A DNA stretch of 64,000 nucleotides, from NCBI GenBank assembly GCA_947380295.1, contig CANCQK010000016.1:1-64000 (forward strand). Reading direction: 5' to 3'. Below are positions 36,346 through 45,359 of the stretch, piece by piece. The notes under the pieces were generated by a model. That model was given only the letters and a program-made list of their open reading frames with translations. It was not told the DNA's origin and searched no databases. A program made the translations under genes and the position numbers. Position 1 is the first letter of the stretch, and every line of letters begins with the position of its first letter. The stretch comes from Bdellovibrionales bacterium. Its GTDB lineage: Bacteria; Bdellovibrionota; UBA1018.

Positions 36346-37182
36346 ATGTTTAAATTAACTCAAAAGGGCCTTTCTCTGAATCCGGTCACCCCCTTGCATG
36401 TGTTTGCACGTGAAATTGGGAGTCGACTGCTTTCTTTTCTTAGATTTGTAGGAGGTTTCAGCCTCCTATGCCTACAGATCGGTCGAGAGATCTTTGAACG
36501 CCCCTTTTACCCGAGACTCATCGTCCAGCAGATTATGACCATCGGAGTTCAATCGATTCTACTCGTCAGCGTAACAGCCTTAGCGACAGGCTCAGTCATG
36601 GCTCTTCAGTTTGGATATGGGTTATCTAAATTTGGCGGAAAGCTTTATGTCCCTAAGATTGTCGCGATGGCAATCCTGAGGGAGATGGGTCCTGTGTTCA
36701 CCAGTCTTCTGGTGGCTGGTAGGATTGGGTCCGGAATTGCTTCTGAAGTCGGATCCATGAAGGTTACTCAACAAATCGATGCCATTCGCGCATTGGGAAC
36801 GAGTCCAATTAAGCGAATCGTGATTCCTCGATTGGTTGCTGCCCTCATCGCACTGCCCATTCTGACTCTGATAGCTGACTATATCGGTATCTTTGGAGCC
36901 ATGCTGGTCTGCATGAAGGACTTAGCAATTAACTCCGAGTACTTTATAGCTAAATCTATCGAAGCGCTCGAAATGAAGGACATTCTGACAGGAATGGCAA
37001 AGACGGTCGTATTTGCCTTTTTTATTTCGGTCACCGCCTGCTGGAAAGGTTTAGAAACCGAGGGGGGTACCCAGGGGGTAGGAAACTCCACCACTTGGGT
37101 GGTAGTGACCTCAAGCATTTTCATTATGATTAGCGACTATTTTCTAACTAAGTTCTTTATCATCACGATTTACCCCCGCTAG
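36346..37182 (+). CDS. mlaE: MlaE-family ABC transporter permease
   Basis: The 278-residue protein is the membrane part of the Mla phospholipid transporter. Family blocks are ALATGSVMALQFGYGLSKFG, LREMGPVFTSLLVAGRIGSG and ASEVGSMKVTQQIDAIRALG, then RLVAALIALPILTLIADYIG. It has an AAGGGA ribosome site. Next come mlaF (12 bp away) and mlaD (12 bp further), the usual E-F-D set. Confidence 0.95.
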   Translation: MFKLTQKGLSLNPVTPLHVFAREIGSRLLSFLRFVGGFSLLCLQIGREIFERPFYPRLIVQQIMTIGVQSILLVSVTALATGSVMALQFGYGLSKFGGKLYVPKIVAMAILREMGPVFTSLLVAGRIGSGIASEVGSMKVTQQIDAIRALGTSPIKRIVIPRLVAALIALPILTLIADYIGIFGAMLVCMKDLAINSEYFIAKSIEALEMKDILTGMAKTVVFAFFISVTACWKGLETEGGTQGVGNSTTWVVVTSSIFIMISDYFLTKFFIITIYPR

Positions 37183-37194
37183 GCACCCAAATTT

Positions 37195-37950
37195 ATGATG
37201 CAGATTGAACAGCCTACCAAAATTGCTCTCGACGTTAAAAATCTTTATAAGTCCTTCGGAGACAAAGCGGTACACCGGGGAGTTTCCTTTCAACTTTTGG
37301 AGGGCGAAATTCTCGGACTCTTCGGTGGATCTGGTACAGGTAAGAGCGTCATTCTCCGATCGATCATCGGATTGGAACATCCAGATCAAGGCGAAATTAT
37401 TTTCGATCATACGAACATCGTGGGATTGAGCGAAAGTCGACTCATTCGAATTAGAACTCAAATTGGCTATGTGTTTCAAAATGGAGCACTATTCGACTCC
37501 CTCACTGTGGAGGAGAATCTGGCCTACCCACTGCGAGAACACACCGCTCTATCAGACCGCGAAATTCAAAAAAAAGTGAATCGGATGCTCGAGCTCATCG
37601 ACATGAAGGGAAGTAACCATCTCTTTCCTAACGAGTTATCAGGGGGCATGCAGAAGCGAGCTGGCTTGGCACGAGCAATGATTTTAGAACCCAAGGTCAT
37701 CTTATTTGATGAGCCCACTGCCGGTCTTGATCCTGTGAACACGAAGCGACTCTTAGATAACATCAAGAATCTCAAAAAGACTGGAATTACAGGAATTTTC
37801 GTCACTCATGACATTCCAAGTGCATTTGAAATTGCGGATCGAATTGCAATCCTGTACCAGGGAAAAATCCAAGTAATTGACACGACTGAAAACATTAAAA
37901 AATCTAAGGACCCACTAGTGCAGTCGTTTATCCAGGGAGCTTCCCATTAG
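37195..37950 (+). CDS. mlaF: MlaF-family ABC transporter ATP-binding protein
   Basis: The 251-residue ABC ATPase powers lipid movement together with MlaE. Walker A is GGSGTGKS, the signature LSGGMQKRAGLARAM, Walker B VILFDEPTAGLDPV, and the switch His is in FVTHDIPSAF. The Gly-Met-Gln-Lys-Arg version of the signature is typical of Mla/Mce ATPases. The start may be either of the adjacent ATGs at 37195 and 37198. Confidence 0.95.
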   Translation: MMQIEQPTKIALDVKNLYKSFGDKAVHRGVSFQLLEGEILGLFGGSGTGKSVILRSIIGLEHPDQGEIIFDHTNIVGLSESRLIRIRTQIGYVFQNGALFDSLTVEENLAYPLREHTALSDREIQKKVNRMLELIDMKGSNHLFPNELSGGMQKRAGLARAMILEPKVILFDEPTAGLDPVNTKRLLDNIKNLKKTGITGIFVTHDIPSAFEIADRIAILYQGKIQVIDTTENIKKSKDPLVQSFIQGASH

Positions 37951-37962
37951 GAGATCAGTGAA

Positions 37963-38769
37963 ATGGCGAATCAAATTAATAACGAGATCAAAGTTGGAAT
38001 TTTCGTATCCATCGGCATAGGTCTGTTGCTGGCTACACTTTTGGTTCTGGGTGGCGCGAATACCTTTTTTACCAAAAGAAATTTATACACCGCCCATATT
38101 CAGAGCGCTGAAGGCCTAATTCCTGGAGCGAAGGTCATTCTGGCTGGAGTTCCCGTTGGCGTAGTCGACAAAATCGAGTTCGACCGCAAGCGAAGGGATA
38201 TCCAGATCACTTTTGCCATCAATCATGAGGCGGGAGAATGGATACACGAAGGCGCTTCTTTTGAGGTCGCTACGCAGGGAGTTTTAGGTGACAAGTATGT
38301 GAACTTAGACGGAGGCAAGGCAGATGGCTCGCTCCTGCCTCCAAAGTCAGACATCGCTCAACGCCCGTCCAAAGACATCACTCAACTTTTTTCAAAAAGT
38401 GACCAACTCATCGTCAATGTGAATAGCGTTTTAGGAAGCGTGGATCGCATCTTAAAGTCTTTTGAAGCCGATCGTCGCAGTGACACCTTATTTAAAAACT
38501 TGGCGTTGGCCTCGAAGAATATTGTTGCTGGCACTGAAAAATTGAACCAAGAACTCGATCAAATCAAACTCAAAGGTGCCATCACTCACCTGAACCAAAT
38601 CCTAGAGAAAGTGAATAATGGCACCGGAACAGTCGGTGCTCTCATTAATGACGTCAGCCTCTACGATGACCTTAAATCTCTATTAGGCGGCGTCAATCGC
38701 AACCGAATTATGCGCAATCTCGTCCGTCAAACCCTCAAGGAGGGCAAGGCTAAGGACCAAGCGCAGTAA
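37963..38769 (+). CDS. mlaD: MlaD-family lipid-binding protein with an MCE domain
   Basis: The 268-residue protein has one N-terminal membrane anchor (IFVSIGIGLLLATLLVLGGA) and an MCE domain at about 38-115 (YTAHIQSAEGLIPGAKVILA, ATQGVLGDKYVNL). A helical tail follows, as in MCE proteins of single-domain type. It would sit in the periplasm on the MlaFE complex. The AGGAGATC ribosome site is strong. MlaB and MlaC partners were not found nearby. Confidence 0.93.
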   Translation: MANQINNEIKVGIFVSIGIGLLLATLLVLGGANTFFTKRNLYTAHIQSAEGLIPGAKVILAGVPVGVVDKIEFDRKRRDIQITFAINHEAGEWIHEGASFEVATQGVLGDKYVNLDGGKADGSLLPPKSDIAQRPSKDITQLFSKSDQLIVNVNSVLGSVDRILKSFEADRRSDTLFKNLALASKNIVAGTEKLNQELDQIKLKGAITHLNQILEKVNNGTGTVGALINDVSLYDDLKSLLGGVNRNRIMRNLVRQTLKEGKAKDQAQ

Positions 38770-38816
38770 ACTCTAGCCTTCCAGGAACTAATGAACTTGA
38801 TCATTCTACCGCAGAG

Positions 38817-39884
38817 TTAAGCATGACCAGCCGGAGTCTCATCGTCTTCTTCGAACCTTCTAATCCCTTCTCTAGCAGAGATAGGAACAATGAGTCCGCG
38901 CTTGCGAAGTTTCTCAACGAGGGTCGTGCGGTTCATCTGTAAAAGTTCGCTAGCGCGATTTTTGTTACCACTTGTCCGCACGAGAGCTTGATCAACCAGG
39001 TGATTTTCGAATGCTGCGACGATCGATTTAAGATCCACACCTGAGTTTGGAAGAACCATCCGGGGAAATTCCCACTCAGCAATGGCTCCCGAGCCAGCAG
39101 GACGTCCCTCGGTAAACTTTTGAAAAACCCGATGAGGAAGATCGCTAAGATCCACGCTCCCCTGCCCCTTGAGGATCACAAGGCGCTCCATCAGATTCTC
39201 AAGTTCGCGCACATTTCCCGGCCAGTCATAGGCCAGGAGAGCCTCCATGATTTGACCAGATGGTGCTTCAACCGTATGCTGTGTCAACTCGTTGAACTGA
39301 TGAATAAAGTGATGAACTAAAAGAGGAATGTCACTTTTTCTCTCCCGCAACGAGGGAATTTTTACGGGAATGACGTTAAGGCGATAGTACAGATCCTCCC
39401 GAAATTCGCGCTTCTGAACGGCCTCCTCAAGGTCCCGATTGGTTGCGGCGACAATCCTCACGTTAAGATCCATGGTCTTTGAGGTGCCAACAGGCTCAAA
39501 CTGTCGCGTCTGAAGCACTCGCAGTAACTTTACCTGCAAGTGAAGGGGCATGTCGCCAATTTCATCCAGAAACAGGGTTCCACCCTGAGCCGACTCAAAA
39601 CGTCCTTCACGGTTTTGAGTTGCGCCAGTAAAAGCTCCTTTCACATGACCGAAAAGCTCAGCTTCCAAAAGTTCAGATGGAATTGCTCCGCAGTTCACCA
39701 CCACCCAAGGAGCGGAGGCTCGTGTCGAGTGGTCGTGAATCGATCGAGCAACAAGCTCCTTGCCTGTGCCACTTTCACCAGTAATAAGTACGGTGCTATC
39801 TGTTTGAGCAACTTTCTCAATCGTTTTGAAAATGTTTTGAATGACTAGACTTTCCCCCACCAACGGAGACCGACTCATGAGCAT
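38817..39884 (-). CDS. Second receiver-less sigma-54-dependent activator
   Basis: The 355-residue protein has an AAA+ domain with Walker A GESGTGKE at 36-43, GAFTGA at 83-88 and TLFLDEIGDMP. Near 300-330 is a Fis-type HTH (NKNRASELLQMNRTTLVEKL), with a short acidic tail (FEEDDETPAGHA). There is no receiver domain. HTH and overall layout recall FleQ/FlrA-type regulators without their N-terminal domain, but the target is unknown. ATG 39884 has GGGAG upstream. It is convergent with mlaD, with 47 bp between them. Confidence 0.9.
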   Translation of the reverse strand: MLMSRSPLVGESLVIQNIFKTIEKVAQTDSTVLITGESGTGKELVARSIHDHSTRASAPWVVVNCGAIPSELLEAELFGHVKGAFTGATQNREGRFESAQGGTLFLDEIGDMPLHLQVKLLRVLQTRQFEPVGTSKTMDLNVRIVAATNRDLEEAVQKREFREDLYYRLNVIPVKIPSLRERKSDIPLLVHHFIHQFNELTQHTVEAPSGQIMEALLAYDWPGNVRELENLMERLVILKGQGSVDLSDLPHRVFQKFTEGRPAGSGAIAEWEFPRMVLPNSGVDLKSIVAAFENHLVDQALVRTSGNKNRASELLQMNRTTLVEKLRKRGLIVPISAREGIRRFEEDDETPAGHA

Positions 39885-40079
39885 CAATGCTCCCTTCCCT
39901 TCACTCTTCCTTGAGTTTGAATCTGCAGCAAAACAACTGCCCTTTTATCCAGGCTAAGCAATCTTTGCCGATGTGTCAAAAATAATTCTTAGATATTTTT
40001 TAGATAATAAAATGAATTAAGTCCATCGATGTCAAATTAAATATTAAAGTGAGAGTAAAAGTAGGTTCTGCGCTAAGAG

Positions 40080-40319
40080 TCAGACCCCTGAAGTGACAAA
40101 ATTTTTATAAATATATAGAATCCAACGCTCAGCGTAAAGATCACCCCTGCCCAAAAACCAGAGGATCACTAGAACGAAAAGAGCAGCCGAAAATCCGCCA
40201 AAAATGAACTGATTTTTACTCTTTCGTCTCCGGTAAAAAATAGCGAGTTCTGCCATGACCCAAATACAAGGTAATGCCCAATAAGGGTAAATGCGAATGA
40301 GCAGGAAGAAAAAACGCAT
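40080..40319 (-). CDS. Small membrane protein downstream of metK
   Basis: The 79-residue protein has two hydrophobic segments (LIRIYPYWALPCIWVMAELA and FGGFSAALFVLVILWFLG) separated by a basic loop RRRKSKN. GGGG lies just before the ATG. It is 25 bp after metK and probably on its transcript. No family is recognised. Confidence 0.6.
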   Translation of the reverse strand: MRFFFLLIRIYPYWALPCIWVMAELAIFYRRRKSKNQFIFGGFSAALFVLVILWFLGRGDLYAERWILYIYKNFVTSGV

Positions 40320-40344
40320 AACCCCAGTGTAACTGGTTCGAGAA

Positions 40345-41511
40345 TCACTTCAAAGCGCGAAGTGCTTCGACTTGGTCTGTTTTTTCCCAGGTAAACTCGG
40401 GCTCGTTTCTTCCGAAGTGACCGTAGGCAGCCGTTTTCGAATAGATCGGTCTCAAAAGATTGAGCGACTCAATGATTCCAGCAGGTTTCAGTTTAAATAT
40501 TTCCCGCACTGCCGCTTCGATCTTGCCGAGCGCGACTTTTTCAGTACCAAAGGCATTCACCATGACGCTGACTGGCTCGGCCACGCCAATAGCATAAGCC
40601 AACTGAACAAGACAGCGATCCGCGAGTCCAGCCGCCACAATGTTTTTTGCCACATAGCGTCCCATGTAGCAGGCAGATCGATCCACTTTAGATGGATCTT
40701 TCCCTGAGAAAGCACCACCACCGTGAGCTCCATGTCCGCCGTAGGTATCAACAATGATTTTTCGTCCTGTGAGGCCACAATCTCCCATCGGGCCTCCGAT
40801 AACAAAACGCCCGGTGGGGTTCACATAAAATTTAGTCTTATTGTCGAGGAACTGATGAGGGATCGTTCTTTTGATCACTTCTTCAATAACTGCTTCCTGA
40901 ATCTGCTTGTGAGAGATGTTTTCGTCATGTTGGGAGCTCACAACAACAGCATCGACTCGTTTCGGCCGACCTTGATCGTACTCTACAGTGACCTGGGTCT
41001 TTCCGTCAGGTCTTAACCACCCCAAAGAACCGTCTTTTCTGACCTGAGCAAGCCGACGGGCGAGCTGATGGGAAAGGTCGATGGACAGCGGCATCAGCTG
41101 TTCAGACTCTCGAACCGCATAGCCAAACATGATCCCTTGATCCCCTGCACCCTGCTCCTGCTGGTTGTGCATCCCTTGACCTGTAGTCACTCCTTGGGAA
41201 ATATCTGGGGATTGGCGATCCAAGGTAACCACTACGCCGCAGGTTTTGTAATCAAAACCCTTCTCAGACGAGTCGTACCCAATTCGTTGAATCGTTTGGC
41301 GCGCAATCTCAGCATAATTTGCATGGGCAGTTGTGGTCACTTCCCCTGCAATTACGACTAACCCAGTGGTTACCAGGGTTTCACATGCAACTCTAGCTCG
41401 AGGATCTTGACTCAATAAAGAGTCTAAAACAGCATCCGAAATTTGATCAGCGATTTTATCCGGATGCCCTTCGGTAACAGATTCAGACGTGAACAAGTAT
41501 TGAGATGACAT
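40345..41511 (-). CDS. metK: S-adenosylmethionine synthetase
   Basis: MetK makes SAM from methionine and ATP. The 388-residue length is normal. Signatures are [36 protein letters not shown] and [28 protein letters not shown] lies before the ATG. I looked for a SAM riboswitch upstream and saw only a short hairpin. Confidence 0.97.
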   Translation of the reverse strand: MSSQYLFTSESVTEGHPDKIADQISDAVLDSLLSQDPRARVACETLVTTGLVVIAGEVTTTAHANYAEIARQTIQRIGYDSSEKGFDYKTCGVVVTLDRQSPDISQGVTTGQGMHNQQEQGAGDQGIMFGYAVRESEQLMPLSIDLSHQLARRLAQVRKDGSLGWLRPDGKTQVTVEYDQGRPKRVDAVVVSSQHDENISHKQIQEAVIEEVIKRTIPHQFLDNKTKFYVNPTGRFVIGGPMGDCGLTGRKIIVDTYGGHGAHGGGAFSGKDPSKVDRSACYMGRYVAKNIVAAGLADRCLVQLAYAIGVAEPVSVMVNAFGTEKVALGKIEAAVREIFKLKPAGIIESLNLLRPIYSKTAAYGHFGRNEPEFTWEKTDQVEALRALK

Positions 41512-41550
41512 GTCCTGCTCCCTCGAGTTTAGAATTTAATTTTTTAGTGC

Positions 41551-41572
41551 AAAACGGGCAAGAGCCCGTTTT
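41551..41572. terminator. Short GC hairpin between the basic-protein gene and metK
   Basis: AAAACGGGC (41551-41559) pairs with GCCCGTTTT (41564-41572) around a 4-nt loop. The T-run follows on the plus strand. On the minus strand, along which both neighbouring genes run, it starts right after the stop codon but lacks a long U-tract, so it may attenuate and not fully stop transcription into metK. Confidence 0.55.
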
Positions 41573-41701
41573 TTAGCTTTCGAAATGGATCGAAAACTTA
41601 GGAGTGGTCCCTTTGTTTTGCTCGCGGCGCTTACGCACCTTACCTTTACGGGCTTTGCGTACTTTACGAGCTGTCTTAGTTTTCATCATACGTGAGGGCA
41701 T
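41573..41701 (-). CDS. 42-residue very basic small protein
   Basis: A perfect GGAGG precedes the ATG at 41701. The protein (begins MPSRMMKTKTARKVRKARKG, ends TTPKFSIHFES) has about half its residues as Lys or Arg. The composition suggests an RNA- or ribosome-associated protein, but I cannot place it in a ribosomal protein family. It lies upstream of metK, separated by a hairpin. It is easy to miss because of its size. Confidence 0.75.
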   Translation of the reverse strand: MPSRMMKTKTARKVRKARKGKVRKRREQNKGTTPKFSIHFES

Positions 41702-41797
41702 ACTAACCTCCAAAAAAAGTTGAAAATGAGTTTTATCCTCGATTGATCCAAGTTGTCAACCCCAGGTTGGAGCAAAACTTGCGACTCCGTCTAATTT

Positions 41798-43270
41798 ATG
41801 AACGGTGTTGCCTTATTTTTACTTTTTTTAGGTTTCGGAACTCAACCAGGGTATGGATCACAGCCTCCTGAAGTCGCCCAAAAGCCTGATCTTTTTCTAA
41901 CTCAAGGAGAACAAAGACTTCTTCATGTCCCCCGACTGAGCAAGTACGCACTCGGGAACCCTAAAATCAGGGTACTGAAACTTCCGATTTTCCGCGATGC
42001 TAGAACCAGCATCTCCAATGAAAGCCTCCTGCTGAAAGCAATTGAGGAGGGAGTCTGTGACCTTTGGGTCTGGAAGGCGGATGGATCATCCGAGCATCGG
42101 AGTATCCGCATTCAAAAGCCCCAAGGGCCCCGGCCTTCACCTAAACTGGACCAGAGCCTAGAAAGGCTGACCGAAGTCGAAGTCCTCCAGTCCGGCCCGC
42201 AGGTGATTCTCCGAGGAGAAATCCTCAGCCTGACGGAGAGCGCCCGAATTGCCGCCCTCAGCGAAGGCTTCCCAAATGAGATTCGCGACGAAACGCAGGT
42301 CTCCGAAAATCTCTTAAAATCTGCCCAAGGGCACGTTGAAACTTGGCTGAGAACCACCGGAAACTCGGGTCGTCTCTCAGTTGAACAAGAGGGAAATCAA
42401 CTTTGGATCCGAGGGGCCGTAGACCGCCCCAATCGAGCGACCTCAATCAAAAAGCAGCTCCGAGCGATTTTTCCCCTGCTTCAGTTTGAGCTAGATAGCC
42501 CCCCCGATCGAGCCCCAACGCTGTCGTTTAAAGTTTTTTTGCTTGAGCTAAGAAAAAGCCAGTTCAGCAATCTCGGGCTCTTTTGGGGCGCATCGACGCC
42601 GGCAACCCTCCAAGTCTCAACCCAAGGACTGCAAGACGCCTTAAAAATTGATCTCGCCATTCAACACCTCGAAGGACAAGGCCACGCCAAGGTACTCTCC
42701 AACCCCGAACTCGTGGTCCGGGCCCCAGGCGAGGCTGAACTTTTCGCAGGAGGAGAACTCCCGGTCATTCTTCGGACCCGCCTTTCACAATCGATCAACT
42801 GGAAACCATACGGACTCACCCTTAAACTGAAGGTCACCCATGCGGCTGGTCAACGAGTTCGCCTCGATGTTTCCACTGAAGTGAGTCACCTAGGACCTGA
42901 CCTGACGGGAGGAGGTATCCCAGGAATTCAAACGAACAGGATGACTACCCAGGTGGACGCTCAGTTAGGAGTCCCCCTTCTCATGTCGGGATTACTCCAA
43001 GACAAAATCCGAGAAGAGGCTCGTGGCCTACCCATACTCAGAAGCATCCCCGTCTTGGGAGCTTTATTCGGATCAGACGACTATCTCAACGAACGATCCG
43101 AACTGGTCGCCATTCTTTTTCCCCGGATCACACCCGCACCCGTTTCAATCCAAAGCCTGAGACGAAATTTCCCTACTCCCTCCCTTTCTCGGTCAGCCCG
43201 CATGAACTCCTGGAGCGAGGAATCGGAAGCAAAGACATCCAAAAATTACCCTTGGAGTGCTCTCGAATGA
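41798..43270 (+). CDS. cpaC: Tad/Flp pilus secretin (CpaC/RcpA family)
   Basis: The 490-residue protein has a signal peptide ending near GYGS and an N-terminal domain like the pilus-assembly N-domain of CpaC (LFLTQGEQRLLHVPRLSKYA). A BON-like region follows, then the secretin core: AKVLSNPELVVRAPGEAELF, LTLKLKVTHAAGQRVRLDVS, and RSIPVLGALFGSDDYLNERS, the family signature, with ELVAILFPRI. It forms the outer-membrane channel. Its TGA overlaps the ATG of cpaF (ATGA). Confidence 0.92.
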   Translation: MNGVALFLLFLGFGTQPGYGSQPPEVAQKPDLFLTQGEQRLLHVPRLSKYALGNPKIRVLKLPIFRDARTSISNESLLLKAIEEGVCDLWVWKADGSSEHRSIRIQKPQGPRPSPKLDQSLERLTEVEVLQSGPQVILRGEILSLTESARIAALSEGFPNEIRDETQVSENLLKSAQGHVETWLRTTGNSGRLSVEQEGNQLWIRGAVDRPNRATSIKKQLRAIFPLLQFELDSPPDRAPTLSFKVFLLELRKSQFSNLGLFWGASTPATLQVSTQGLQDALKIDLAIQHLEGQGHAKVLSNPELVVRAPGEAELFAGGELPVILRTRLSQSINWKPYGLTLKLKVTHAAGQRVRLDVSTEVSHLGPDLTGGGIPGIQTNRMTTQVDAQLGVPLLMSGLLQDKIREEARGLPILRSIPVLGALFGSDDYLNERSELVAILFPRITPAPVSIQSLRRNFPTPSLSRSARMNSWSEESEAKTSKNYPWSALE

Positions 43271-44232
43271 ATTCATCCACTCAATGGCTCGACCAAATCC
43301 TCAATGACCTCTCAGTCACTGACATCTGCATTAACGGAACTCACTCGGTGTACCTGGATCGCGGACAAGGACTCGAGATCTTTCCTCGTGACCCAGAATC
43401 GACCTGGAGCGAAGCTGATTTAAAAAGCTGGCTGCTGGACCAGCTCTCACAAATCGGTAAGACTTGGGATGCAAAATTTCCCTTTATCGACGCCAGCATT
43501 CCCTCGGGACATCGAATTCACGCTGTTTTCCCGCCCCTAGCTCAGCAGGGCCTTTCGATCTCGCTCCGAAGCCTGCCGCAACGCTACGCAAGCCATCGCC
43601 AAAAAACAGGACCTCAGCGCTGGACTCAGAGCCCTTTCTATCCCCTACTCAAAGAGGCCACGCAGAGAGGGGACTCGATTCTCATCTCAGGCGCTACGGG
43701 AAGCGGAAAAACTACCCTAGCAAACGATTTACTCTCCCAAGTTTCGATCGGCGAACGAATCATCGCACTCGAAGACACTCCAGAACTGGCCCCCTCTCAT
43801 CCTCACTTTTTAAGTCTGGTGAGTCGTCCAGCCAATGCAGATGGTTTTGGTGAAGTAACGCTCCGCGACCTCTTGAAACAAACTTTAAGAATGCGCCCGG
43901 ACCGAATCATTCTGGGAGAATGCCGAGGCGCCGAAGTCCTCGAGCTACTCCAAGCGCTCAACACGGGGCACCGAGGCACGCTTGCCACGCTCCACTCGAA
44001 CTCCCCCCGAGATGCCCTAAGGCGGGTAGAACTGCTTTGCCTTCTCGCATCCGAGGGCAGACTTCCCCTTCGGGGGATCCGAGAACTCCTGAGTCTGGGA
44101 ATTCAGTGGGTGGCTCAGGTCAAGCGAGTGGGAAACGAACGAAAAATTACCGAGGTAACCAAGATAGAAGGCATGGAAGGGGATACAATTCTTTTGCGGC
44201 CAGTGGTAGACTGTGAGAACTATGATCATTAG
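43267..44232 (+). CDS. cpaF: Tad/Flp pilus assembly ATPase (CpaF/TadA family)
   Basis: ATG 43267, with GGAG 8 nt upstream, overlaps the secretin stop. The 321-residue protein has Walker A GATGSGKTTL, an Asp box (ALEDTPEL), Walker B MRPDRIILGECRGAE and the His box TGHRGTLATLHSNSPRDALR. CpaF drives both assembly and retraction of Tad pili. The N-terminal domain is short compared with typical CpaF proteins of about 450 residues. Confidence 0.93.
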   Translation: MNSSTQWLDQILNDLSVTDICINGTHSVYLDRGQGLEIFPRDPESTWSEADLKSWLLDQLSQIGKTWDAKFPFIDASIPSGHRIHAVFPPLAQQGLSISLRSLPQRYASHRQKTGPQRWTQSPFYPLLKEATQRGDSILISGATGSGKTTLANDLLSQVSIGERIIALEDTPELAPSHPHFLSLVSRPANADGFGEVTLRDLLKQTLRMRPDRIILGECRGAEVLELLQALNTGHRGTLATLHSNSPRDALRRVELLCLLASEGRLPLRGIRELLSLGIQWVAQVKRVGNERKITEVTKIEGMEGDTILLRPVVDCENYDH

Positions 44233-45241
44233 TCGTCCTCTGAATACGATCGCTGCCGAAACGACCTCACCACTTACAGGTGCCCTCCAAGAAAAGTGGT
44301 TTCTCAAATTCAACGACCCCACGCAGCCCCGGGCGGTGTGGTTGGAATGGGACCTATTGACCAGCAAAAATGGATTCAAAAGGACCGCAGACGTCTGGGC
44401 AGCCTTCTTTCAACGTGAGCCTCATCAGGAAGTTAAAAAAATCGCTCTCAAGCAATCCCTCGATATTCGTGCTTTTTCGAGAGGGCAGGATGATAAGATC
44501 CAGATGGGTGCTTGCACCCTAGGGAGCAACAGCACTCACGGCAAGATCCACTCCAAAGGGCAGATGATTGAGTGGAACCTTTCGTTCAAACCCGTTCGCA
44601 CCAGTTCGTTTAATTTAGTCCCCCAGGCTCTCTCAAAATATGGCCTATCCAAACACCTCGCCGTCACGCCTTACGAAGACTTAGTTTTCACCGGCGTCGT
44701 CACTATCAATGGAGAGTCTTTCGAGTTTAAATCCGCCAGGGGAATGCTCGGTCGAAGCATGGCGCCGAAAAACTGGCATTCTTGGGTTTGGGGTCACTGC
44801 AATCTTTTTAAAAATGAAAAAAACGAATTGGCAGATTTCATTTTTGAAGGCATCACCACTCGGTCTCAATTTGGTCCCTGGGTGCTCCCAAAATTTTCAA
44901 CTTTTTACTTCAGATATCAGGGAAAAGACTATCTTTTTAATCACATCCGACAGGCTCTCTACATTAAATCGAAAGCATCTCTAAACGAGTGGGAGTTCCA
45001 AGCTGATATCGCAGACCTCTCCTTTCGAGGACTGATGAAAGCCGAGCTGAAGGACTTTGCTGGACTCACCCTCGAAGATACGAATGGATCACTTCTCTAT
45101 AGTGCAAAATCAAAACTTTCGGACCTCAAGATCTTGGTCTACCGAAAGGGCAAACTAGAGGCCAGCTTCAACTCGAACGGCAACTCAGCGTTTGAGGTGG
45201 TCTCCCGCCAGAAAAACCCTTACGTGCCCCTAATGATCTAA
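44222..45241 (+). CDS. Lipocalin-like protein (CrtC/AttH or tocopherol-cyclase-like fold), unknown function
   Basis: The frame overlaps the end of cpaF by about 11 bp (ATG 44222; a GTG at 44213 is also possible). There is no signal peptide. The sequence is beta-rich, with EWNLSFKP early, FTGVVTINGESFEFKSARGM in the middle and NWHSWVWGHCNLF after it. Such a Trp/His block in a duplicated barrel is typical of the AttH/CrtC and tocopherol-cyclase-like families. The assignment is by pattern and weak. Co-translation with a pilus ATPase is unexpected for a small-molecule enzyme. Confidence 0.6.
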   Translation: MIISRPLNTIAAETTSPLTGALQEKWFLKFNDPTQPRAVWLEWDLLTSKNGFKRTADVWAAFFQREPHQEVKKIALKQSLDIRAFSRGQDDKIQMGACTLGSNSTHGKIHSKGQMIEWNLSFKPVRTSSFNLVPQALSKYGLSKHLAVTPYEDLVFTGVVTINGESFEFKSARGMLGRSMAPKNWHSWVWGHCNLFKNEKNELADFIFEGITTRSQFGPWVLPKFSTFYFRYQGKDYLFNHIRQALYIKSKASLNEWEFQADIADLSFRGLMKAELKDFAGLTLEDTNGSLLYSAKSKLSDLKILVYRKGKLEASFNSNGNSAFEVVSRQKNPYVPLMI

Positions 45242-45359
45242 TCCAGGTTTTGGCGGAGGCCGGAAACTTCCAAGGCACCCCATCCAGAGCGAGCGCAAAC
45301 AAAAGAGCCATGAACGCCCAACTGAGAAAGAACCTCTCAAAACGAAATTTGACCGACAT
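45168..45359 (-). CDS. Possible 63-residue membrane protein coupled to the TadB/C-like gene
   Basis: An ATG at 45359, with GGGAG upstream, opens a frame that overlaps the end of the TadB/C-like gene by 23 bp. It has one hydrophobic helix (FFLSWAFMALLFALALDGV) and a basic tail. The 3' part overlaps the convergent lipocalin-like gene by 74 bp, which weakens the case. It is listed because the ribosome site and helix are reasonable. Confidence 0.35.
   Translation of the reverse strand: MSVKFRFERFFLSWAFMALLFALALDGVPWKFPASAKTWIRSLGARKGFSGGRPPQTLSCRSS

Noticed and set aside
41512..41580. SAM riboswitch before metK
   Set aside because: Only a simple 9-bp hairpin is present; none of the conserved SAM-binding core or multi-helix structure is seen.
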